Shown here: one piece after another, positions 12,228-20,401 of the stretch | Position numbering within the stretch: the stretch's first letter is position 1 | Layout of the letters: each line of letters starts with the position of its first letter | Source: Paenibacillus agilis | GTDB lineage: Bacteria > Bacillota > Bacilli > Paenibacillales > Paenibacillaceae | Direction: 5' to 3' | Length of the DNA: 64,000 nucleotides | NCBI RefSeq assembly: GCF_007786455.1 | Contig: NZ_VNJK01000001.1 | Coordinates: 2,635,765 to 2,699,764, forward strand | The notes under the pieces: model-generated | What the model was told of the DNA's origin: nothing | Databases searched by the model: none | Seen by the model: only the letters and a program-made list of their open reading frames with translations | Position numbers and translations under genes: made by a program

Positions 12228-12242
12228 ACTTCATCTCCTCTT

Positions 12243-12257
12243 TGATAATAATTCTCA
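12243..12257 (-). promoter_or_regulatory. Fur box upstream of the siderophore binding protein
   Basis: TGATAATAATTCTCA matches the 7-1-7 Fur consensus TGATAATnATTATCA at all but one position. It lies 16 bp before the binding-protein start and after the regulator stop, so it probably represses the binding protein, esterase and dhb genes when iron is plentiful. Confidence 0.72.
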
Positions 12258-12274
12258 ATTAAGTCGAGTATATA

Positions 12275-13492
12275 TTAGGTGGCGAACGATACACCATGGC
12301 TATTATCCAGAAGTGCATTTGGACAATCTCCTGTAAAAAGGAGCAAAGCTTCATCGAGCATCCTGCTAATAGCGAGGGCAGAGTATTCAAACCACGGATC
12401 AGAAGAAATCATATATACATTGCGATTCGCGACTGCTTTTAGCTTTCTCCATTCGGCAGAATGCTGTAATCCAAGCCAGTATCTTCGAGACGAAGCTTCC
12501 GGACATACCGCTATAAATAGACGATCTGGATTACGCTGCAGCAGCTTCGCTATCGTAATCTGTTGATTATTCCTGACGCTTATTCCATAGGCAGGTTCCA
12601 ACTGCAAGTCTTCGTACAACACTTCCTCTAAACCACGATTGCTGTACACATGAATACTGGAGCCGAATATACGCAGCGCCAACACACTCTCTTTACCGAC
12701 AACCTGATCAATTTGTGAACGTGCATATTGAACTCGTTGCTCGTATTGCTCGATCCACTGTTTGGCTTGCTCTTCTTTATTTAAAAACGCAGCAATCATC
12801 GTTAGCTGCTCTCTCCATCCTGCCTCTGCTGGAACTACAAGCGCAGGTGCAATATGCTCTAGCTTGCTGATCTCCTCTGCTGATAGATGATCCATTCCAA
12901 TAATCGCATCAGGCTTGGCTTGAAATAATTTTTCAGCATTCTCTTCAAAATTACTGTCATGATAAGGAGCTGTAAGCTTTAAGTGGGACTTTATTTCAGA
13001 GTGGTAAACATTGTAATAATAGGGTGTCCATTTCGCGTCGAGCGGTGCTACTGCAGGCATCACATTCAAAGGCAGCAGCTGGCCAATAATCGATGAAGAG
13101 CAAGTCGCAATCACTCTCCGTGTATTTTTGGAAAAATCGGATGGAGAAACGCCGACTTCTTTTTTAAATTTACGACTAAAGTAGAATTCATCCTTATATC
13201 CCACTTTGACAGCGATATCACGCAGCAAGCAGTCTGTTTCGGCTAAATATCGTTTCGCATGATTAATGCGGACATTCGTTACATAATCCATGGTGCTTTG
13301 GCCAAATGTCTTTTTGAATAAATCAACAAAGTATTTCGGACACACATTAGCCATCTCTGCAAGCAATCCAATCGAAATTGGTTCATCATAATGCTCGTCG
13401 ATGAATGCTTTTACTTCTATTAAACTGGTTTTCCGGCTGTCGCCTGAAGCAATTGAGCTTCTGTCTAGTTGTAACTCTATTTGTGAACTCAC
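12275..13492 (-). CDS. AraC-family regulator fused to a siderophore-binding domain (Btr-like)
   Basis: Transcription regulator with two AraC helix-turn-helix motifs in the N-terminal third (LLAEMANVCPKYFVDLFKK and IAVKVGYKDEFYFSRKFKK). A class III substrate-binding fold fills the C-terminal two thirds. This layout matches Bacillus Btr, which senses bacillibactin directly and activates its uptake genes, so I infer an activator of the adjacent operon when siderophore is present. The frame is open to 13540, but GGGGTGG lies 6 nt before the GTG at 13492, giving about 405 residues. No signal peptide is seen. It sits just upstream of the binding-protein gene, between two Fur boxes. Confidence 0.87.
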   Translation of the reverse strand: MSSQIELQLDRSSIASGDSRKTSLIEVKAFIDEHYDEPISIGLLAEMANVCPKYFVDLFKKTFGQSTMDYVTNVRINHAKRYLAETDCLLRDIAVKVGYKDEFYFSRKFKKEVGVSPSDFSKNTRRVIATCSSSIIGQLLPLNVMPAVAPLDAKWTPYYYNVYHSEIKSHLKLTAPYHDSNFEENAEKLFQAKPDAIIGMDHLSAEEISKLEHIAPALVVPAEAGWREQLTMIAAFLNKEEQAKQWIEQYEQRVQYARSQIDQVVGKESVLALRIFGSSIHVYSNRGLEEVLYEDLQLEPAYGISVRNNQQITIAKLLQRNPDRLFIAVCPEASSRRYWLGLQHSAEWRKLKAVANRNVYMISSDPWFEYSALAISRMLDEALLLFTGDCPNALLDNSHGVSFAT

Positions 13493-13556
13493 GTAGAACC
13501 ACCCCATCAATTTGATCAATTGCACGAATAAAATAAGCACATGTATAACGATTAAT

Positions 13557-13571
13557 TGATAATGATTATCA
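13557..13571 (-). promoter_or_regulatory. Perfect Fur box before the siderophore regulator
   Basis: TGATAATGATTATCA is a perfect 7-1-7 inverted repeat identical to the Bacillus Fur consensus. It is about 65 bp upstream of the regulator's GTG start, so the regulator itself should be iron-repressed. Confidence 0.85.
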
Positions 13572-13680
13572 TTGTCGTTTTTAACCTATCATACTGCCCC
13601 TTATTCGTCAATCTTTAACAGAATTTGTATCCACTCACATACTCAACTTAAAAGAAGAAAATCTCGTCAATTATCATCCA

Positions 13681-13917
13681 AGCGCAAACTTCCCTTCTAT
13701 TGATAAAGGCAAACCAGCTGCTATTATCGGAATTGTAAGGCAAGTGATCTTCTATATTCCGATTATGCTTATTCTGCCTGAGTTTATCGGTGTATCCGGC
13801 ATTTACTGGGGCTCACTTGCCATAGATGCTGTGATGGTGCTGTGGATATTTATGATGATTAAGAAAGAGTTCACGATACTTCGTTCACAAGAAAAAGCAA
13901 TCGCCGCATCCTTGTAA
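13681..13917 (+). pseudogene. C-terminal remnant of a MATE-family efflux transporter
   Basis: Plus-strand translation ending at the TAA at 13915-13917 gives 78 residues resembling the last two helices of MATE multidrug exporters: SANFPSIDKGKPAA, then RQVIFYIPIMLILPEF and VSGIYWGSLAIDAVMV. There is no start codon, ribosome binding site or upstream MATE sequence; 5' of 13681 the frame gives unrelated residues. A full MATE protein is about 450 residues, so over 80% is missing. The break lies between the Fur-controlled siderophore regulator and the acyltransferase, which suggests a deletion or insertion boundary. Confidence 0.8.
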
Positions 13918-14020
13918 TTTCGAATTATTACGTTGCAGACAAGTTGTAGCAACAAAACTCGAATCATTAATGACGAAAATTCGACTAGTGTCCATCATCA
14001 TTTCTGGTTATAATGTAACA

Positions 14021-15160
14021 ATGAAAAAAGAACATATCGAAGAAATTCACTATATTAGAGCACTTGCGTTTCTCGCTGTTGTCCTGCAGCACTCCATTGG
14101 GCATTACATTTTTGTCCCTGAGGCCCATTTAGCAGACGGTGTTGCCTTTACGTTTTTACTGCTTATCTCTAAGTTTGCCGTCCCTATGTTTATTTTCGTA
14201 ACAGGACTCGTTTTATTTTATAATTACGATGGTCGGTTGAATTACGGGACATTTATTAAGAAGCGGTTTAGCGATATTATCGTACCGTACTTGTTTTGGT
14301 CTTTTATTTATTTGCTATTTCAAAATAAGGACCTTATTACAGCAGTCTACAGATTTGGAGATGTATTTCTGACAGGTAAAGCATCTTACCATCTTTGGTA
14401 TGTCATCATGATTATTCAGCTGTATATTACGTTCCCTATATCTCGCTTTATCATCATGCAAGCAAGGAGATGGATTTGCACACCAGTCGCTGTTTATACA
14501 GCTTTCGCCATACTCGGAATCGTTTATATCGTGCTAATGACATACCCTATTCATGTAACGGCTGCACGCTGGAACATTCCATTGATTACACCTATATTGA
14601 CTAAATATGCGGATCGAAATGCACTTAACTTCTTCTATTACTTTGCACTTGGCGCATTGGCTGGTCTGACCATAACACACTGGAGAGCATGGATTAATCG
14701 CCACGCTAGTTGGATATATTCCATATTTATCGTAATGAGCGGTATTATGGCGTATCGTACGATTTCAAGCTTCGGGCTTCTTCCAGCACTGAAAACAGAA
14801 TATAGCCAACTGCTTCTGCTGCGGCCTGTGACGGCGATATTTTTGATAAGCTCCGTATTTGCTACTTATCTATTTTGCATGCGAGTAAGCAACGTTGCGA
14901 ACAACCGTACCCGTCGTGTTATTACGTTTATTAGTCATTACTCTTATGGTGCTTATCTCGTACATGCATTTGTGCTAGGAGTATCCTACTGGCTGCCTGA
15001 CTATTTCTCTAACTATATCAATGTAACGCTGCGTACCATAATTGCCTTTATGATTGCTTCGTTCTTATCCGTCATGCTAACTTATGTGCTGTCCAAGCTG
15101 CCTATGGGGCATATTATGACCGGCTTGCGAAAAGCTCCATCAAAAGCAAAAGTTTCATAA
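14021..15160 (+). CDS. Acyltransferase-3 family integral membrane protein
   Basis: Polytopic membrane O-acyltransferase of the OafA/acyltransferase-3 family, about ten hydrophobic helices. It probably transfers acyl groups to an exported sugar, polymer or lipid, but the substrate cannot be read from the sequence. The family N-terminal block IHYIRALAFLAVVLQHSIGH, with the conserved His, follows the chosen ATG directly. The frame opens 17 codons earlier at 13970. Neither start has a clear Shine-Dalgarno site, and a TATAAT at 14009-14014 would put transcription at or near the 14021 ATG (possibly leaderless). A terminator follows at 15214. Confidence 0.8.
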   Translation: MKKEHIEEIHYIRALAFLAVVLQHSIGHYIFVPEAHLADGVAFTFLLLISKFAVPMFIFVTGLVLFYNYDGRLNYGTFIKKRFSDIIVPYLFWSFIYLLFQNKDLITAVYRFGDVFLTGKASYHLWYVIMIIQLYITFPISRFIIMQARRWICTPVAVYTAFAILGIVYIVLMTYPIHVTAARWNIPLITPILTKYADRNALNFFYYFALGALAGLTITHWRAWINRHASWIYSIFIVMSGIMAYRTISSFGLLPALKTEYSQLLLLRPVTAIFLISSVFATYLFCMRVSNVANNRTRRVITFISHYSYGAYLVHAFVLGVSYWLPDYFSNYINVTLRTIIAFMIASFLSVMLTYVLSKLPMGHIMTGLRKAPSKAKVS

Positions 15161-15213
15161 CGCATTTTATTTCAGCAACGATGTGATCCTATATTCTGTC
15201 TAATTAAACAAGT

Positions 15214-15255
15214 ATGAGCGAGGAGCCAGCTACGGTTTTCTCGCTCATTTTTTTG
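15214..15255 (+). terminator. Terminator of the acyltransferase gene
   Basis: A 9-bp perfect stem (ATGAGCGAG / CTCGCTCAT) with a 17-nt loop, followed by seven T residues, 54 nt after the stop codon. Confidence 0.85.
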
Positions 15256-15304
15256 TTACTTCTCTCTACAGTTGAATGATCGCACCTTCATGGAAACAAT
15301 GGAA

Positions 15305-15333
15305 GCAAAAGAAAACGACGGGTTTCCCCGTCG
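15305..15333 (-). terminator. Terminator of the chitinase gene
   Basis: On the minus strand CGACGGG-GAAA-CCCGTCG forms a 7-bp stem with a GAAA tetraloop, then TTTTCTTTT. It lies 24 nt past the chitinase stop. Confidence 0.88.
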
Positions 15334-15356
15334 CTCTCGACTAATTGAATATGATA

Positions 15357-17021
15357 TTAGAATGCCTGCATACCAAGTGTATTCAACTTCTCGCCTTGAA
15401 TGTTAACACCAGCACGACCCGTAATTTCGATGTAGTGAGCTACACGGCGGCCTACGCGAACATCTGATTCATCGCGATTACCTTCTTGTGCTCCGTTAAT
15501 AACCATAATCGTTGCACCAAAGCCAGGTACAAGTCCTTTAGCAAGCTGTGCTGCTGTCGGCACATAATTGCCAACGATAATGTCATGGCAAGAAGGCTTA
15601 GGATCTTGAGGCGTCATCCAGAACAAAATAGCTGTCATAAAGCCAAGTCGACCATCGTCTGTAATTTTCTCAGGGTTATTCAGCAATACATTCTTATCAC
15701 CGAAAATAATGGAGCCGATCAAACCATAGTTGTAGTTCCAGCTCAACTGGATTGGACCGCGACCATGATAAGATTTTCCTGCCACTGGTGGATAGTCACT
15801 GTTGCTTTGCACATATCCAATACCGCCTTGACCGTTCACATAGGCAACTTCTTCGTTAAAGAATAGTGCCCAGCTTAGTTCTCCACCTGGAGCACCTGGC
15901 CAGCCTCCACCTGTTTCATGCGAAATATTCGCTAGGAAGGCAGCGAGCTCACGCTTACGGTTCACTTCTGTTCCTTCTTTTAAGAAAGTACCAAAATCAA
16001 CGATTCTAGAACGTGTTGGCTTACCGATGTTCCACTCTGCGTTAAACTCTTTTTCTTCAAACAAGAGTGTTTCTGTCTTTGTAGTCTTGTCCAGACGCCA
16101 AATTTGCTTTGTCCAGTTGCTAGGTCCACGGTAAACTTCTTTATATTTGATATTCGCAACATCGCGAACAGCCGCAATCAAATTATCATAGGAGTAGTAG
16201 TCTGTTTGTCCAGGCTTGTAATAAGGCTTACCTGCCGCTTTTTGATGCCATCCTGGAGTACCAGTGCGCAATGGGAACAACGCTTCATATTCGGTTCTAG
16301 GAAGAGCAGCGTTTACAGCTTGGATCGCTTGAGCTGGAGAATACTGTGGATCAATACCGCCCCAAGTTTGTTGAATTTGCTGATCCGTAATGACACGGCT
16401 TCCACCAACTGGGAGGAGTGGACCTTCTCCATTTCCGGTATTCGATGTTGTTGCAGAAAGTGCTGTACTTGCAGCTGAAGTATTGCCTGCCGCATCTAAT
16501 GCTTTAATTGTATAACTATAAGCCGTGTTAGCCGTCAAGCCAGTATCCGTATAGGAAGTTGTCGTTGAGGAGCCTACTTTGACCGCATTTCTAAAAATAT
16601 CGTATTTGGATACGCCAACATTATCGGTCGATGCAGTCCAAGACAAAGTAAGAGATGTTGTGGTTGGGCTAGATGAGACAAGTCCTGTTGGTACGCTAGG
16701 AGCTACTGTATCATTTCCACCGCCCGGGTTTGGTTCAGTAGTAACCAGTTTCCATGCACTAGAGCTTTCGGGATTTTCGCCCTGCGTCCACCATTTCGCT
16801 TCATAAGTTTTACCATTATAGCTTACTTTAGCGCCTGCAGTGTAAGCCGTACTCGCATTCCATGCAGGTGCCGTAACTTGCGCTACAGCGAAAGAATTGC
16901 TCGGTGCTGCATACGCTGCTGCTCCTGCAACTGGAGTGGATACGATCATAGCCGCACCAAGTACTGCGCTAATATTACGCACCATATTTTTACGTTGTGA
17001 TGATTGTTTCTTCGATTTCAT
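15357..17021 (-). CDS. Secreted GH19 chitinase with CBM5/12 and FN3 modules
   Basis: Extracellular endochitinase of 554 residues. Residues 1-39 form a signal peptide with a Lys/Arg-rich start and AYA-type cleavage site. A chitin-binding CBM5/12 module follows (about 51-93, WNASTAYTAGAKVSYNGK), then a fibronectin III domain (about 106-192). The GH19 catalytic domain (about 205-554) has its general acid in ISHETGGG (Glu369) and the family signature YHGRGPIQLSWNYNYG near 418. GAGGAGG precedes the ATG. GH19 enzymes are less common in Firmicutes than GH18. It hydrolyses chitin of fungi or arthropods. A cre-like site lies upstream. Confidence 0.93.
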   Translation of the reverse strand: MKSKKQSSQRKNMVRNISAVLGAAMIVSTPVAGAAAYAAPSNSFAVAQVTAPAWNASTAYTAGAKVSYNGKTYEAKWWTQGENPESSSAWKLVTTEPNPGGGNDTVAPSVPTGLVSSSPTTTSLTLSWTASTDNVGVSKYDIFRNAVKVGSSTTTSYTDTGLTANTAYSYTIKALDAAGNTSAASTALSATTSNTGNGEGPLLPVGGSRVITDQQIQQTWGGIDPQYSPAQAIQAVNAALPRTEYEALFPLRTGTPGWHQKAAGKPYYKPGQTDYYSYDNLIAAVRDVANIKYKEVYRGPSNWTKQIWRLDKTTKTETLLFEEKEFNAEWNIGKPTRSRIVDFGTFLKEGTEVNRKRELAAFLANISHETGGGWPGAPGGELSWALFFNEEVAYVNGQGGIGYVQSNSDYPPVAGKSYHGRGPIQLSWNYNYGLIGSIIFGDKNVLLNNPEKITDDGRLGFMTAILFWMTPQDPKPSCHDIIVGNYVPTAAQLAKGLVPGFGATIMVINGAQEGNRDESDVRVGRRVAHYIEITGRAGVNIQGEKLNTLGMQAF

Positions 17022-17454
17022 AATGAGCCTCCTCTACATTTTTGGTTTCTCTCAGCACATTCTAGTTGATTTCGTACAGCGTAAAACTGCGATATCTGTT
17101 GAAAAATCGAATGTAGGATTCTGATCGCCAATAAATAGAGCGCTTACAAAAATACTTTTAAAAACGAGATAAAGCGTACGTCATACCCCTCATTTCCATA
17201 TATTAGTTAACACCTGTATTATAATTTGATAGACGCCTCGTTGTCACTATTTAATTTTTTTGTAAACTGATGCATTTTCATAGTTTTGCTCTACTAAACG
17301 ATTCGACAAGAAAAAATAGAGAATCTCATTCTACAAGAAATGATGATTCTCTCCACTTCACACAAATTCACCACTGTTTAATACGCTAACATGAACTTAC
17401 ATTTGCATAAATCAGCTGTGCTTGAAGAACCATATTTGGTGAGGTGATCCAAAT
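17022..17454. other. Divergent intergenic region, chitinase / germinant operon
   Basis: 432 bp between the divergent chitinase and germination genes, with no credible coding. It holds a cre-like element (17135-17148) and an orphan inverted repeat at 17318-17352 (AGAGAAT...ATTCTCT with an 8-nt loop). On the minus strand that repeat is followed by TATTTTTT, so it looks like a terminator with no gene in front of it. I found no convincing sigma-G promoter for the germination operon. Confidence 0.5.
17135..17148 (-). promoter_or_regulatory. cre-like site upstream of the chitinase
   Basis: Minus-strand TGTAAGCGCTCTAT matches 12 of 14 positions of the CcpA consensus TGWAANCGNTNWCA, with an intact core. 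It lies about 115 bp upstream of the chitinase start. Catabolite repression is plausible for a chitinase, but the match is partial. Confidence 0.35.
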
Positions 17455-18957
17455 ATGCCTAACAAATCTAATGTGCAAGCAGCACAAGAGCGATCTGTCG
17501 TCGTAGAACAAGTTGATACCAATTTAGCAACTTTGTCTACGTTTTTTACGGACAACTCTAACTTTAAGTATCGCATCCTGCAAGCTTCGGATATAGAATC
17601 AACCCTGGCTATATGCTATTTGGATATTCTAATCGACGAGAAACATTTGAACACACAGCTGCTCCAACTGAACATAGACGAAATAAACGAAGATACGATT
17701 ATGGAATGCTTGTCAGCAATGGGTACCATACAGACATTTACTGATCATCAAGCTATCGCTTCCTTCTTATTTAACGCTGGTTTCATTTGCTTTGTACAAG
17801 GTAAAGAAGAAGCGTACGGTATACCTATCCCAGGTTACCAAACACGCTCCATCGAAGAATCGAAAACAGAGCCTGTTGTGAGAGGACCGAGAGAATCCTT
17901 TACTGAGCAGATTCAAACGAATCTTGCGATGATTTATCGACGATTAAAAACGCCCTATTTAAAAACGAAAAAATACACGATTGGCAGCAATAGCAATACG
18001 GAGGTCCAAGCTGTTTATTTACAACATCTTGTAGATAAAAAGGTGCTAGCGGAGTTTGAAAAACGAATCGGACAAGTCAAGCTGGATACGTTGATCGAAA
18101 GTGCTCAATTAGAAGAACAAATTCAAGATCATGTATTTACACCATTCCCACAAATCGCGATGACAGAGCGTCCTGACCGAATTGTTGCTGCGTTGAATGA
18201 AGGCAGAATTGTTGTTTTGGTAGATGGGACACCTTCCGTCCTTATTATCCCTACGCTGTTTACGGACTTTTTACAGGCAAGTGAAGATTATTATGAGCGC
18301 TTTTATTTTGCAAATGTAACTAGAGCTTTACGAATTCTTGCGCTTGTCATTTCTTTATTAGGGCCTTCTTTGTACGTGGCGCTTACCACTTTCCATCAGG
18401 AAATGCTCCCGACACCGCTGCTGCTAACTTTCAGTGCAGCCAAGTCAGGAGTCCCGTTTCCAACGTTTATTGAAGCGTTAATTATGGAGATTGCGTTCGA
18501 ATTGCTGCGTGAAGCTGGTATTCGCTTGCCTCGTACGGTAGGACAGACGATTAGTATTGTTGGAGCGTTAATTATCGGGGAAGCAGCGGTTCAATCTGGC
18601 ATCGTATCAAGACCAATGGTTATCGTCGTTGCTACAACAGGCATTGCCTCGTTCGCGATTCCTGCGTTCAATGCAGCAATTGCTTTTCGAATCATGCGCT
18701 TTCCGATTATGTTTATTGCGGCCGCTACTGGAGTATTTGGCATTGCCATATGCAGTCTGATGCTAATTTTGCATGTAAGCTCACTGCGTTCATTTGGAGC
18801 ACCTCTGTTGTCACCAGTTGCCCCCATGCATTGGAAAAGCTGGCTCAAGAACATATTTATTGTTCCTTACCAATTAAGAGAATGGAAGGACAGCACCACA
18901 TCGCTTCCGGAATACCAAACGAGTCAATTAGACGAGTATTCGAAAAGTAAGGAGTAA
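17455..18957 (+). CDS. Spore germinant receptor A subunit (GerA family)
   Basis: A subunit of a Ger-type nutrient germinant receptor in the spore inner membrane, 500 residues. The N-terminal half is soluble (SFTEQ.TNLAMIYRRL region near 150-165). The C-terminal half has the membrane region with family blocks VPFPTFIEALIMEIAFELLR and LPRTVGQTISIVGALIIGEAA. GAGGTGATCC lies 8 nt before the ATG. First gene of a tight four-gene operon, with 4 nt to the next gene. The germinant cannot be predicted. Confidence 0.93.
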   Translation: MPNKSNVQAAQERSVVVEQVDTNLATLSTFFTDNSNFKYRILQASDIESTLAICYLDILIDEKHLNTQLLQLNIDEINEDTIMECLSAMGTIQTFTDHQAIASFLFNAGFICFVQGKEEAYGIPIPGYQTRSIEESKTEPVVRGPRESFTEQIQTNLAMIYRRLKTPYLKTKKYTIGSNSNTEVQAVYLQHLVDKKVLAEFEKRIGQVKLDTLIESAQLEEQIQDHVFTPFPQIAMTERPDRIVAALNEGRIVVLVDGTPSVLIIPTLFTDFLQASEDYYERFYFANVTRALRILALVISLLGPSLYVALTTFHQEMLPTPLLLTFSAAKSGVPFPTFIEALIMEIAFELLREAGIRLPRTVGQTISIVGALIIGEAAVQSGIVSRPMVIVVATTGIASFAIPAFNAAIAFRIMRFPIMFIAAATGVFGIAICSLMLILHVSSLRSFGAPLLSPVAPMHWKSWLKNIFIVPYQLREWKDSTTSLPEYQTSQLDEYSKSKE

Positions 18958-18961
18958 TATT

Positions 18962-20125
18962 ATGCTATGGGATCGCCGCTTCGCCGCCTATACTTTCATC
19001 TGCATATGCCTGCTCATCTTGTTATCTAGCTGCTCCACAGATATTCGTGAGCTGAATCAAGTTTCGATCGTCATGGCAACCGGCATCGATTGGGATAAAG
19101 ACACGAACAAGCATCGAATTACCGTCTATACCCTGCAGCCTACAAGTAAAGGGACCAACGCAACGCAGCAAGATTCACTCAACGAATGGCTCGGCTCAGC
19201 TACAGGCGACTCGATTATGGAAAGTGCCCAACATTTGCGATATCGGGCTAGTAAAAAGCTGTTTTGGTTCCATAATCGTGTATTTATCATCAGTCGAGAT
19301 GCGGCTCGTCATTCGATGCCCGAAATTATTGATTTTTTACAACGCAATCGAGAAATTCGGAGTACAAGCCTTGTGCTAATTAGTGACGTAAATGCGGATC
19401 AAATATTGAAAACGAAGCCCGAAACGCAAGATCTTGTCGTTAATGAACTGTTTGGTATGATACGCAATCAAGATGAAACGGGCAACAGCTTAGGTATTTC
19501 CGTAAAAGATTTAATAAACAAAAATGCAAATTCAACACAAGGCTATATAACAGGGCGAGTCGTAACGAGAACACCTAGAGAAAAGTCAGAACCCGTACTG
19601 GCATTGCATGGATCGGCTCTTTTACATAAGGGAACGTTCGTTAACTGGCTCTCTAGTGATGAAACTGCAATCGTGCGTTTATTGACGGATCCGGACAAAG
19701 ACAAAGTTCAAGCTACCTTTGTCGTGAAGGATCAGGATTATGATTTTGACAGTATTACGGCTCAGATCGCCATTAAGTCGAGGAAAATTCGCTCTTACTT
19801 TGTTGGTGATCAACCAGAAATGGATATTCATTTTGACTTTACCTGCATGATTAATGAACTTAAGCATAATCAAACTGCAAATCAAATGAACATACCCACT
19901 TTAGAAAATATTATCAAGAAAACGATACAACAGGAAATCCAAAGTGTCATTACAACGGCACAAAGTAAAGTGAATGTAGATTATTTGGGTTTCGGGAACC
20001 ACATTTATCAGCATCATCCTGATAGATGGAAACAAATACAGCCAAAGTGGAATGCTATATTTAAAGAAATGCCTGTACATGTCACAGTCAATCTAACGAT
20101 ATGGAATACCGGTAATGTTCAGTAG
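18962..20125 (+). CDS. Spore germinant receptor C subunit, lipoprotein (GerC family)
   Basis: GerC-family lipoprotein anchored outside the inner spore membrane and needed for receptor function. The N-terminus has RR followed by a hydrophobic stretch and the lipobox LLSSC (Cys24). The family start IRELNQVSIVMATGIDWD comes next. The C-terminal domain carries the VDYLGFGNHIYQHHP block. It begins 4 nt after the A-subunit stop. In this operon C comes before B. Confidence 0.92.
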   Translation: MLWDRRFAAYTFICICLLILLSSCSTDIRELNQVSIVMATGIDWDKDTNKHRITVYTLQPTSKGTNATQQDSLNEWLGSATGDSIMESAQHLRYRASKKLFWFHNRVFIISRDAARHSMPEIIDFLQRNREIRSTSLVLISDVNADQILKTKPETQDLVVNELFGMIRNQDETGNSLGISVKDLINKNANSTQGYITGRVVTRTPREKSEPVLALHGSALLHKGTFVNWLSSDETAIVRLLTDPDKDKVQATFVVKDQDYDFDSITAQIAIKSRKIRSYFVGDQPEMDIHFDFTCMINELKHNQTANQMNIPTLENIIKKTIQQEIQSVITTAQSKVNVDYLGFGNHIYQHHPDRWKQIQPKWNAIFKEMPVHVTVNLTIWNTGNVQ

Positions 20126-20143
20126 TAGAAAGGAGCGAAGTTT

Positions 20144-20383
20144 GTGAACATGCTTTACATCCTGCTAATCCTATATGTCCCTTATACGGTTGGGGCTATT
20201 GTTCATTTACGGAAAAGGCATGAGAAACGCAGACTGTTTGTTTTTTCAGCCCTTTCTCTATTCGGAATCATGTATACGGTCGCCATCATTGCAGATTGGC
20301 CAATGCCTACCCCAGAGAGCATCGATCGATTGCTATATCGTCCTGTCTCAAACTACATAAGACAGCATGTATTAGGACTTTAA
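20144..20383 (+). CDS. Small two-helix membrane protein, germinant receptor D-type subunit
   Basis: 79-residue protein with two hydrophobic helices (about 4-20 and 31-49) joined by a basic loop (LRKRHEKRR), ending in a polar tail. It starts at GTG with AAAGGAG 8 nt upstream. Size, two-helix topology and position between the C and B genes match the small D subunits found in some Ger operons (for example GerKD-type), which tune receptor activity. The assignment rests on context and topology, not on a catalytic motif. Confidence 0.7.
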   Translation: MNMLYILLILYVPYTVGAIVHLRKRHEKRRLFVFSALSLFGIMYTVAIIADWPMPTPESIDRLLYRPVSNYIRQHVLGL

Positions 20384-20401
20384 TTCAAGGGAGTACATTT
20401 C

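Noticed and set aside
17318..17352. Terminator upstream of the chitinase
   Set aside because: The hairpin has a T-run only on the minus strand, and no minus-strand gene lies in front of it. Kept only as a note on the intergenic region.
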